The notes beneath the pieces were generated by a model. The model did no database searches and had not been told where the DNA came from. It was given only the letters and a program-made list of their open reading frames with translations. A stretch of DNA of 9,981 nucleotides from Bifidobacterium breve (GTDB lineage Bacteria; Actinomycetota; Acidimicrobiia; Acidimicrobiales; Ilumatobacteraceae), in assembly GCA_945896935.1 (NCBI GenBank), contig CAMDER010000055.1:1-9981 (forward strand), read 5' to 3'. Of the stretch, positions 1 to 7,002 are shown piece after piece; the stretch's first letter is position 1, and each line of letters opens with the position of its first letter. A program made the position numbers and the translations under genes.

Positions 1-768
1 AGTTTGTGGCAAACCTTGCTTTGTTTCGTTGCCCTGTCGTTGACTGCAAGCGGAACCTATTTTTGGAATGACATTCTCGATGTCGAAGCAGATCGAGTTC
101 ATCCGACGAAGTGTCGTCGACCGATCGCTGCTGGACTAGTAAAAATCAACACGGCTCGTATTGTCGGAACACTACTCTTAGCCATCGGAATTGCAATTGG
201 TTTTATCCCCGATTGGCGTTGTGGTGTTGCGGTCATTGTGTACGCAGTGTTGACGGTGAGTTATTCAATGGTGCTGAAGCATCAGCCAGTCTTAGACCTG
301 TTGGCAGTTGCGGGTGGTTTCGTGATTCGGGCAATCGCTGGTGCAGAAGCCGCATCGGTCGAAATGTCAACGTGGTTTTTGTTGTGCGCGAGTTTCGGAG
401 CACTGTTTATTGTGACTGGTAAGCGTTACGCCGAGATGAAAGAACTTGGTGAAGGAAATGGGTCAACTCGTTCAACGTTGATGGCTTACAGCCTTGATTA
501 CCTGCGAATGGTTTTGGCGGTCAGTTTGGGTGCAACGCTGGTGGCTTATTGCACTTGGGCTTTTGCCACCAAAGAAATTTCTGGTTCGTCGTGGCCTTCG
601 TATGAATTGTCCATCATCCCGATGTTGGCCGCACTCTTGCGATACCTGTTGGCTCTTGAACGTGGCCATGGCGCCGCCCCCGAAGAAGTGTTTGCTTCCG
701 ACCGCACCTTGCAGGCTTTGGGCCTGATTTGGGTGATTATCTTCGGATTAGGCGTTTACGTCGGCTGA
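1..768 (+). CDS. ubiA: Decaprenyl-phosphate phosphoribosyltransferase (UbiA family), 5'-truncated
   Basis: Integral-membrane prenyltransferase that moves 5-phosphoribose from PRPP to a polyprenyl phosphate, the first committed step of polyprenyl-phosphate-arabinose synthesis. The frame is open at the left edge. The TTG at 4 is only the first possible start codon in view, and the M. tuberculosis protein Rv3806c (about 302 residues) has some 50 more N-terminal residues, so the real start lies upstream. Numbering from that TTG, the Mg/diphosphate-binding motif is N22-D23-x-x-D26-x-x-x-D30, followed by HPTK and RPIAAG as in Rv3806c. Other shared blocks are LKHQ (91-94), FVIRAIAG (106-113) and GKRYAE (139-144). 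Several hydrophobic helices fit the nine-helix UbiA fold. It lies 54 nt before dprE1 on the same strand, so co-transcription is likely. The substrate chain length (decaprenyl or other) cannot be read from the sequence. Confidence 0.93.
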   Translation, partial: SLWQTLLCFVALSLTASGTYFWNDILDVEADRVHPTKCRRPIAAGLVKINTARIVGTLLLAIGIAIGFIPDWRCGVAVIVYAVLTVSYSMVLKHQPVLDLLAVAGGFVIRAIAGAEAASVEMSTWFLLCASFGALFIVTGKRYAEMKELGEGNGSTRSTLMAYSLDYLRMVLAVSLGATLVAYCTWAFATKEISGSSWPSYELSIIPMLAALLRYLLALERGHGAAPEEVFASDRTLQALGLIWVIIFGLGVYVG

Positions 769-781
769 TCTTGGTGGAGTG

Positions 782-806
782 CTCAGTTCAGTTTCGGCTC
801 ACTGAG
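782..806. repeat. Short inverted repeat in the ubiA-dprE1 spacer
   Basis: CTCAGT (782-787) is perfectly complementary to ACTGAG (801-806) around a 13-nt loop. There is no T-tract, so it is not a classical terminator, and it ends 16 nt before the dprE1 start. The six-base stem is short enough to be chance; it could also be a weak hairpin near the ribosome entry site. Nothing else stands out in the 54-nt spacer, and no clear Shine-Dalgarno sequence precedes dprE1. Confidence 0.25.
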
Positions 807-822
807 TAAGATTTACCTGCTC

Positions 823-2187
823 ATGGAAACTGACTTCACAACTTCGCGCCTCACTGGATGGGGACGTACCTCACCGAGTTCTGCTCGAACAGCCGAGGTA
901 TCGCGTGGAGACGTTTCCGAGTTTATTAAGGACTCGAATCGGCGCGGCGTTTTAATGCGTGGTCTGGGACGTTCATACGGTGACGCCGCACAGAATGCTG
1001 GCGGAGTAGTTCTCACATTAAAAGGGTCTGCACATGAGGCGGTCCTTGACGTCGGGGCAGGTACGTTAACTGCGGGTGCAGGCGTGAGTTTGCATGATCT
1101 ATTGAAGGTCATTGTGCCTCAAGGATTTTTTGTTCCCGTCACTCCTGGAACGCGGTTTGTGACAGTTGGTGGTGCGGTTGCTTCAGATATTCATGGCAAG
1201 AATCATCATGTTGAGGGAAGTTTCGGTAAACACGTACGGCGCCTGACCTTGATGTTGGCTGATGGGACCATTCACGAAATTGGTCCCGAACAAAATCCAA
1301 GTTTGTTTTGGGCGACGGTCGGTGGAATGGGGTTGACCGGAGTCATCCTTGATGTGACTTTCGCGCTTATTCCTATTGAAACCAGTTTGTGCACTGTGAA
1401 TACCATTCGCTGTCGCAATATAGATGTGCTGATCGAAGAAATGTCTCACGGTGATGACGATCATCGCTATTCAGTCGCGTGGGCAGATTTACTGGCAACT
1501 GGTTCTCGACTAGGCCGCAGTGTTCTGTGGCGCGGAGATCATACGAAACTAAATGAACTTTCAAGCAAGGATGCCGCAAACGCATTACGGTATGAGCCTC
1601 GACATTTGGCAACCGTGCCGCCCGTCGTGCCTTCATTTGGATTTGTGAACAAACTGTCGTCCACTGTGTTTAATGAACTGTGGTTTCGTAAAGAACCTCG
1701 TCGAAAAGAAGGCGGCCATAAATCAATACCGTCGTATTTCCATCCACTTGATGCCATTGGTTCGTGGAATCGTTTATACGGTGCTGGCGGATTTTTGCAG
1801 TATCAGTTTGCGCTACCTTTTGGTCGCGAAGACGAATTGCGGCAGATCATTGAAAAGGTTGCCATTTCAAAAACTGCGAGTCCACTGGTCGTTTTGAAAC
1901 GTTTCGGTGCCTCAAATCCTGCTCCGTTAAGTTTTCCGATGCCGGGTTGGACGTTGACGGTAGACATTCCCGCTCGCGCCGAAGGACTCGGCGTTCTATT
2001 GCACTCAATCGACGAATTGGTGATGCAATCTGGTGGACGGCATTACCTGGCCAAGGATGCCCATACAACTCCGTTGGCGATACGTCAGGGTTATCCACGT
2101 CTCGATGAGTGGAAACAGATTCAGCAATCGGTTGATCCCGACCGCAGATGGCAGAGCGATTTAGCTCGACGACTTGAACTCATTTAG
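823..2187 (+). CDS. dprE1: Decaprenylphosphoryl-beta-D-ribose 2'-oxidase DprE1
   Basis: FAD enzyme of the VAO/PCMH fold that oxidises the 2'-OH of polyprenyl-phospho-ribose to a keto group, the first half of the epimerisation to arabinose. At 454 residues it nearly matches M. tuberculosis DprE1 (461). The N-terminal RLTGWGRT (9-16) matches the family. FAD-binding signatures are GLGRSYGDAAQN (47-58) and the TPGT...TVGGA...DIHGKNHH block (107-129), with H124 equivalent to mycobacterial H132. Substrate-side blocks are FLQYQF (324-329), YLAKD (408-412, K411 equivalent to K418) and the C-terminal ARRLEL. The ATG at 823 is the only standard start codon between the preceding stop and the conserved region. 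Unusual: in the GW-x-x-x-VD block the residue matching Cys387 is Thr379. The next gene, dprE2, is 29 nt downstream and is its usual partner. Confidence 0.96.
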   Translation: METDFTTSRLTGWGRTSPSSARTAEVSRGDVSEFIKDSNRRGVLMRGLGRSYGDAAQNAGGVVLTLKGSAHEAVLDVGAGTLTAGAGVSLHDLLKVIVPQGFFVPVTPGTRFVTVGGAVASDIHGKNHHVEGSFGKHVRRLTLMLADGTIHEIGPEQNPSLFWATVGGMGLTGVILDVTFALIPIETSLCTVNTIRCRNIDVLIEEMSHGDDDHRYSVAWADLLATGSRLGRSVLWRGDHTKLNELSSKDAANALRYEPRHLATVPPVVPSFGFVNKLSSTVFNELWFRKEPRRKEGGHKSIPSYFHPLDAIGSWNRLYGAGGFLQYQFALPFGREDELRQIIEKVAISKTASPLVVLKRFGASNPAPLSFPMPGWTLTVDIPARAEGLGVLLHSIDELVMQSGGRHYLAKDAHTTPLAIRQGYPRLDEWKQIQQSVDPDRRWQSDLARRLELI

Positions 2188-2204
2188 CGATTAGTGAACG
2201 ACCC

Positions 2205-2210
2205 AAAGGA
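2205..2210 (+). promoter_or_regulatory. Ribosome binding site of dprE2
   Basis: AAAGGA lies 6 nt before the ATG at 2217. It is the clearest Shine-Dalgarno sequence in the left block and fixes the dprE2 start. Confidence 0.7.
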
Positions 2211-2216
2211 ATAGTC

Positions 2217-2978
2217 ATGGAAAATGCTGTTGGCGAAGTGCAAAATATTTTGGTCTTAGGTGGCCGAAGCGAAATAGGTGTCGCAATTGCCCGTGAGATG
2301 TTGACTCCTTCAACCCAGCGTGTGACTTTGGCTTGTCGTCGTCCTGATGAATCAAAAGAGGTGGAAGCTTCATTGACTCGCGAAGGTCTTCGGGTTGAAT
2401 CGGTGATCTTTGACGGTGGCGATACTGCTTCGCACGCCGATTTCATTGACAATATTGTCGCGACGTCAGGTGACCTTGATGTTGTCATTTTGGCTTTCGG
2501 AGTTTTGGGCAGCCAAGAACAGTGCGATGATGATTCTCAGTCAGCCGTCAAGATTTCTCACACCAATTACACGGGTGCGGTGTCAATTGCCATGGAAGTC
2601 GCCAAACGTTTTCGCCAGCAGGGTCACGGACGTTTGGTTATCTTGTCAAGCGTTGCTGGAGAACGTACCCGCAAAGCCAACTATGTGTACGGCTCAACGA
2701 AAGCTGGACTTGATGCGTTTGCTCAAGGACTTTCTGATGCCATGGTTGGTACCGGCGCGAGCGTCTTAATAGTTCGTCCTGGCTTTGTGCATTCGGCAAT
2801 GACCACGGGCATGAAGGCGGCTCCGTTTTCAACGACCCCCGACGTGGTCGCCAAGTTGACCGTGAAAGGTTTGCGAGCAGGCAAGCGAATCGTGTGGACG
2901 CCGGGCATTTTGCGTTGGGTCTTTATGGTGATGCGCCACCTACCCATTGCTATTTGGCGACGCTTGCCGATGGGCTGA
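2217..2978 (+). CDS. dprE2: Decaprenylphosphoryl-2-keto-D-erythro-pentose reductase DprE2
   Basis: Short-chain dehydrogenase/reductase that reduces the 2-keto product of DprE1 with NAD(P)H to give polyprenyl-phospho-arabinose, the lipid-linked arabinofuranose donor. The length of 253 residues is essentially that of M. tuberculosis DprE2. The nucleotide-binding loop is LGGRSEIG (14-21), the DprE2 variant of the SDR glycine motif. N117 sits in NYTG, the catalytic serine region is SSVAGER (144-150), and the catalytic pair is Y158-x-x-x-K162 in YGSTKAGLD. The C-terminal pattern VWTP...MRHLPIAIWRRLP matches the family's conserved basic, amphipathic tail. The 29-nt spacing after dprE1 and the good ribosome binding site support an operon. 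No catalytic residue is missing. Confidence 0.96.
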   Translation: MENAVGEVQNILVLGGRSEIGVAIAREMLTPSTQRVTLACRRPDESKEVEASLTREGLRVESVIFDGGDTASHADFIDNIVATSGDLDVVILAFGVLGSQEQCDDDSQSAVKISHTNYTGAVSIAMEVAKRFRQQGHGRLVILSSVAGERTRKANYVYGSTKAGLDAFAQGLSDAMVGTGASVLIVRPGFVHSAMTTGMKAAPFSTTPDVVAKLTVKGLRAGKRIVWTPGILRWVFMVMRHLPIAIWRRLPMG

Positions 2979-2992
2979 AAAGCCACGCGACA
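2979..2992. other. Convergent junction of 14 nt between dprE2 and the opposite-strand membrane gene
   Basis: The stop codons of dprE2 (+) and the long membrane-protein gene (-) are separated by only 14 nt. A minimal GGCT-GAAA-AGCC hairpin spans the dprE2 stop (2973-2984), without a T-tract. No intrinsic terminator is visible, so either transcripts overlap into the opposing gene or termination is Rho-dependent (inference). Confidence 0.5.
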
Positions 2993-5900
2993 TTAGGGTT
3001 CAAGTATTGAAGTGTCTATGCCTGCGTATGTGGGGTTGAAGTCACCATTGCATGTAGGAGTACACGTTCCATCGGGGCGTGGCGGAACCGGAACTCGCAC
3101 TTCGACTGCGTAGTCATACTGAGGTTCATAAGGGGCGTCGTACGGACCAATACCGTCACTTTGTGAACACTTTTGGTACAACCGCACGAGATCGTGTTGA
3201 TAGGAACCGCGTAAGCAGAAATTGTTTTCAACTATTTGGTTCGGGGCATCGGGTCCAAAGGTGACCGATTCATTGGGTTCGATCCAGCCCGACCAGAACC
3301 GCGTCAGCACAAGCCAATCGGCACCGGCGACATCGTCGGCTAATCGAGAACCAACTTTGTCGGCGAGACCTGGATCCATTTCAATGAAGTATGTCGCTGG
3401 TGTGAGTTCGGGGAACAAGTGATAAATGAACGCATCGCTATACGACGTGTTGCGCAGGTCGACTGGCCCGACCAGCAGTCGTTCGCCAGCATGCGAAAGT
3501 TTGTCGAGGTCGGCTACAACTTCTTGAGTTGCCAAATACGGGCGGGTATCGCCCAAATAGAAGTATCGATCACCTCGCGTTACTTGCATCACTTCGGTTT
3601 TGCCCGTCACACTTCGCCAGACCAGATCGGTGTATGTGCGAACAGTGTAAAAAGGGCAGACCAGCAAAATAAGAATGACCAAAGTCATCGACGCGGTCAA
3701 GGTGCGCACTGTCGGATGTATCCGGCGATTGCGTTGTCCGATGACTTCATAGAGGGCGATGAGAAGCAGCGGCCAAGAAATACAAGACACCCATAACAAG
3801 TGCGCACTGTCAGGGCGTTGCAGTGCCTGAGGCAACAAGCCAATTCCGAACAATCCGGCGACAAAGAGTGTGGTGAATCGTGGTGAGTCGTTGAGTAATG
3901 CAAGTTTGCGTTGGCGTCGAGCGACAACCGTGACAAATATGGCCACAACTGGCAACATGAAAAACCACATGAAAAGTTGTCGAGGCGCCGACAGCGAAGG
4001 CAAACCCCACCACGGAGCAAACTTTTCACTGATCACCTGCAATGCGCCCTGGAGATAATGCCAACTAGGTGGGCGTGGTAACTCTCGACCTGGCCGTAAA
4101 TGTATGACTGGGTCGAGAAGGACACCACGAATCATCGCTGACGGACCAGCTTGTATGAGATGGATCCAGACTGACGTCAAGCCGAGCACAAGTCCGCTGG
4201 CACATTGCGCAAGTATGCGACGTGGTCGCTTCCATAATGCCCAGGCCAACACAAGCAAGAGAGCGAGAGCCAGATCGGGACGGAACGTGAGAGCAAGGCC
4301 GGCGAGCAATCCGGCGATGACCCAAGAGTTGCGCGAGTTGATCTGTTGCGCGCTCTGATGAACAGCGCGAATCACGAAGATCACCGACCACAGTGCAATG
4401 CCGACGCCACCGCTCCAGGCCAATGCTTGCAGTCCGATTGGTGTGAAGACAAAAATCAGCGAGAACAGACCGACCAGCGTGGAGAGCTTTTTGCCCCATG
4501 GTCGACAGAGAACCATCAGACCAGCGACGATGAGAAGGTGTTGCAGTAACCCAAAAGAGCGTTCAGATGTCAGGTTGACGCCAAAGATTCGCATCCAGGC
4601 TGACAAAAGATGAAGTGAACCTGGACCGTATAGATGCAAGAAATCGACGTTGGCGATATCGCCCTTCATGACTCGTTCGGGGAAGACCAGCATGAAGCCT
4701 TCTTCCATTGATGAGCCAACTGCGCGAAAAAGTGCGGGCAGTGCTAACGCAATTGCGGCTCCGACGATGGCAAAAGAGGCCCATGTGGAAAGCGCTGCTC
4801 GATGAAAAGCTCGTTTGATGTTGAAGGTTCCGCCGTGAATAAATGTGTGGGAATTCGGGTGAAGGGGAGGCTCAAGATGCCGGTCTGACATTGCAAACTT
4901 TTTTCGAATACGACTGAGCAGTGGGAAGAGACCGACGGCTGCGAGGACACAGAGTGCTGGTTCGGCAGGTACTCGAAAGCGCGTCGTGCCGTATGCATAC
5001 ATTGCAGTCAACGTGACATTGACAAACAGCGCGCCGAGGGGAAGCAAGCCGGCTCGTCGTTTGCGGATGAGGTATGCACCGTAAATAGCCGCCGCTGCAA
5101 GGCCGTAATACATGAAGAGTCCGGCTCGGGCTGCGTTTTTATTGCGACCTTCAATGGGTGCGAATTCGGTGTTCTGCCACGGACGGAAAAGTTCCCACTG
5201 GCGTCCCACGCGAGCAGCAATGACCTTTGGTAACTCACTCATATGGTCTTTGGCGTAACTAAAACCTTTTTCGCGCCAGAAGAGTGACTTCTGGGCTTCA
5301 TCGCCCGTTGCATCAATTCCTTCGCGACGCAACTGTTCTTGACAATCAAATAACCAAAAACCCATGAATTTTCCAGAATATGCCTCGTCACAATTCGCGT
5401 AGACAAATAACTCATTTCCATTCGTCGAAAGCGGAACAACCTCTTCAAATGAACGGGTGTTTCTGATGAACCACGGGGCGAGCACGATGAGACAAGCCAA
5501 CGCAGCGATAACGATGTTTTTCGCACGAGCACGAAGTGAAAGTTCTCGTCGTAAAAATATCCATGGAGCGATCAACAGAACTGTGAGCAATAGTCCTTCG
5601 CCGCGCGCGAGAGCGGCAAGAGCAATAAGTGCACCCATCGCAATAGCCCACCGATATTGCGATAATTTCTGTTGCGAATCTTTCCATCGGTACGCCGAGT
5701 AGATGGCAGCTGTTGTGCATAGAGCCATGAGGCCTTCTGGGAACATCACTCCATCAACGAGCCACAAGTTGGGGTAGATCGAAGCAAGGAACATTGCGAG
5801 CAGGGCAATGGGATTGCGATATTTCTCGGGGGCGACTCGTCGTGCAACTAAGCCAACAAAGGCGACGACTCCAGTTCCGATGAGTAGCGACAAAAACTTA

Positions 5901-6826
5901 TGGTCAAAAAAAGTTGTGCCGCCCAGACGTGAACTGATGGAAAGGACAAAGGGGTAGAGCGGTCCATGCAATGCGCTAGCGCGCCATTGTTGATATGCGA
6001 TGAAGTTCAGCGGTTCGGGAAAGCCATGGCCGGTGGCGAGAAAATTCGCCGTTGAATGATAAAAAAGTGGGTCCCCGCCATCGGTGCGGGTTGGAGCGAC
6101 AACGAGCAGCGTGCCAAGACGAACAATGAGTGCCATGGCGAGCAGACCAAGATACGCCGTGCGAAATCGCGGAATAACTAACTTGTTCTTAGCGATGATG
6201 TTGGCGGTCATCCAAACACCGATGACCAGCAGTAAACCCAACGCGGCAGAAGTGCAGACGGCCCAGATGAAGCTGGTGAATTGTGGACCAACCAGGGTTT
6301 CTACGTTGCCATCAGAATTAAGGATGATTCGTTCGACATGTTGGCGGGTGATGAGATCAACGGAAATTTGGGAAAAGAGAAAGAAGCCGGGTGCAAGGTA
6401 TGCCAGGACCGAAATGACGCGGTGAGAAATTTCTGAAGTGAGAAGCGGTTGGGTGTGGTCAACATCTGATGATGTTCGGCCACGAATGGTCGTGACGACG
6501 AGTGCGATGAAAGTGACGAGTATCGAAAAACCGACGGCAGGTCCGACGAAAGGTTGGCTGTGGCGAAAGAGGAGTGCGGCTTCAACGAGGTCGCGAGGCG
6601 TGACTTCAAGTTGAGGTTGAGTGACAAGTGCTCCAACCAAAACGGTCCACCAGGTGACATACGTGAGAGACGCTGCAGTCGCAATGCGACGACGAGTTGA
6701 AGGCTCGGGGCAGAAGTATTCAAGACACGATTGACCAATAAGAAAGAGGGGGAAGATTGCCCCGACACCAAAAATGATGTCCAGCCAGTGACCTTGCGAG
6801 CTGCCTTCATTGAGCCGAGCAACCAT
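2993..6826 (-). CDS. Tandem GT-C membrane glycosyltransferase (two modules in one protein)
   Basis: A 1277-residue multi-pass membrane protein, about twice the usual length of ArnT/PMT-like GT-C enzymes. Residues 1-220 form an extra bundle of about five hydrophobic helices. Module 1 (about 222-645) has the GT-C pattern of a first helix, an acidic loop (TDGGDPLFYH, 248-257, with D249 and D252), then LHGPLYPF (286-293), more helices and a periplasmic-type soluble stretch (about 460-555). Module 2 (about 680-1277) repeats the layout: helix 681-703, acidic loop with E708, E709, D723 and D728 followed by LYGPGS (732-737), about nine more helices, then a soluble tail of some 215 residues ending in a Pro-rich, Cys-containing segment (CTPTC, 1255-1259). 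Such enzymes use polyprenyl-phosphate sugars outside the membrane; polyprenyl-phospho-arabinose from the neighbouring genes is a candidate donor, but this is inference. The ATG at 6826 is the first in frame and lacks a clear ribosome binding site. Two homopolymers, at the start and at the module junction, make the gene's boundaries uncertain. Confidence 0.82.
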   Translation of the reverse strand: MVARLNEGSSQGHWLDIIFGVGAIFPLFLIGQSCLEYFCPEPSTRRRIATAASLTYVTWWTVLVGALVTQPQLEVTPRDLVEAALLFRHSQPFVGPAVGFSILVTFIALVVTTIRGRTSSDVDHTQPLLTSEISHRVISVLAYLAPGFFLFSQISVDLITRQHVERIILNSDGNVETLVGPQFTSFIWAVCTSAALGLLLVIGVWMTANIIAKNKLVIPRFRTAYLGLLAMALIVRLGTLLVVAPTRTDGGDPLFYHSTANFLATGHGFPEPLNFIAYQQWRASALHGPLYPFVLSISSRLGGTTFFDHKFLSLLIGTGVVAFVGLVARRVAPEKYRNPIALLAMFLASIYPNLWLVDGVMFPEGLMALCTTAAIYSAYRWKDSQQKLSQYRWAIAMGALIALAALARGEGLLLTVLLIAPWIFLRRELSLRARAKNIVIAALACLIVLAPWFIRNTRSFEEVVPLSTNGNELFVYANCDEAYSGKFMGFWLFDCQEQLRREGIDATGDEAQKSLFWREKGFSYAKDHMSELPKVIAARVGRQWELFRPWQNTEFAPIEGRNKNAARAGLFMYYGLAAAAIYGAYLIRKRRAGLLPLGALFVNVTLTAMYAYGTTRFRVPAEPALCVLAAVGLFPLLSRIRKKFAMSDRHLEPPLHPNSHTFIHGGTFNIKRAFHRAALSTWASFAIVGAAIALALPALFRAVGSSMEEGFMLVFPERVMKGDIANVDFLHLYGPGSLHLLSAWMRIFGVNLTSERSFGLLQHLLIVAGLMVLCRPWGKKLSTLVGLFSLIFVFTPIGLQALAWSGGVGIALWSVIFVIRAVHQSAQQINSRNSWVIAGLLAGLALTFRPDLALALLLVLAWALWKRPRRILAQCASGLVLGLTSVWIHLIQAGPSAMIRGVLLDPVIHLRPGRELPRPPSWHYLQGALQVISEKFAPWWGLPSLSAPRQLFMWFFMLPVVAIFVTVVARRQRKLALLNDSPRFTTLFVAGLFGIGLLPQALQRPDSAHLLWVSCISWPLLLIALYEVIGQRNRRIHPTVRTLTASMTLVILILLVCPFYTVRTYTDLVWRSVTGKTEVMQVTRGDRYFYLGDTRPYLATQEVVADLDKLSHAGERLLVGPVDLRNTSYSDAFIYHLFPELTPATYFIEMDPGLADKVGSRLADDVAGADWLVLTRFWSGWIEPNESVTFGPDAPNQIVENNFCLRGSYQHDLVRLYQKCSQSDGIGPYDAPYEPQYDYAVEVRVPVPPRPDGTCTPTCNGDFNPTYAGIDTSILEP
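4898..4904 (-). other. In-frame A AAA AAG heptamer at the junction of the two GT-C modules (possible -1 slippery site)
   Basis: On the minus strand the codons CGA AAA AAG (R641-K642-K643) contain A_AAA_AAG in the zero frame, the heptamer used by dnaX. A -1 slip would add V-C-N-V-R-P-A-S and stop at TGA (4874-4872), giving a 651-residue protein with module 1 only. An ATG (4891-4889, M646) lies just after it and could start module 2 alone. I do not see a strong upstream Shine-Dalgarno stimulator or a stable downstream stem-loop, so recoding is unproven. The same run of six A could instead mark a one-base indel. Confidence 0.35.
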
Positions 6827-6914
6827 GACGCACAGTCGAATGAAGCCAAGAACTCCAACGAATGCGGCAGGACGCCGAATAGACGAAAAAAGGGCGGACG
6901 GACTGATTGCTCAA
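6827..6914 (-). other. Possible missed N-terminal extension of the tandem GT-C gene, interrupted at a homopolymer
   Basis: Upstream of the ATG at 6826 the same frame stays open to the TGA at 6911-6913 but has no ATG, GTG or TTG. Its translation looks like real membrane protein (RRPAAFVGVLGFIRLCV just before M1). A TTG at 6914-6912 in the neighbouring frame, preceded by GGAG (6929-6926) with an 11-nt gap, would join this frame if the T6 run (minus strand, 6891-6886) were T5. The product would gain 29 residues, beginning MSNQSVRPFSSIRRP. This may be a sequencing or assembly indel, a real frameshift, or coincidence. Confidence 0.35.
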
Positions 6915-7002
6915 TGTTAGACAGTCTCCGAGGTTGGCTCGGGGAGTTCGGTCGATGAACTTTGATACTGATGGTCGGACGACTGGAATGACCTAGAAAT
7001 GG
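6915..7002. promoter_or_regulatory. Divergent intergenic region between the tandem GT-C gene and the right-hand operon
   Basis: Promoters for both directions must lie here or close by, because the flanking genes diverge (176 nt from ATG to GTG, or 88 nt if the longer minus-strand start is used). I see no convincing -35/-10 pair. GATACT (6964-6969) is a weak -10-like hexamer for the right-hand operon without a well-spaced -35. No long palindrome or operator-like repeat is apparent. Confidence 0.35.

Noticed and set aside
2973..2984. GGCT-GAAA-AGCC hairpin at the dprE2 stop considered as a terminator
   Set aside because: The stem is only four pairs and no T-tract follows on either strand.
3419..3796. 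125-codon plus-strand open frame opposite the tandem GT-C gene
   Set aside because: It lies wholly antisense to well-supported coding sequence for module 2, has no ribosome binding site and shows no domain.
4065..4499. 144-codon minus-strand frame rich in Arg, Ser and Thr inside module 2
   Set aside because: Composition is typical of out-of-frame translation of membrane-protein DNA, and the true frame is uninterrupted here.
6301..6858. 185-codon minus-strand open frame overlapping the 5' part of the tandem GT-C gene
   Set aside because: It is a frame-shifted shadow: the overlapping frame encodes coherent membrane helices and continues for over 1200 codons, while this one gives Ser-rich sequence without a recognisable domain.
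6964..6969. GATACT as a -10 box for the right-hand operon
   Set aside because: No -35-like hexamer lies 16-18 nt upstream (TTGGCT at 6934-6939 is 24 nt away), so it is not listed as a promoter.
6999..7001. ATG just before the GTG at 7003 as the start of the pseudo-SGNH gene
   Set aside because: Its frame hits TAA after 12 codons; only the GTG frame continues.
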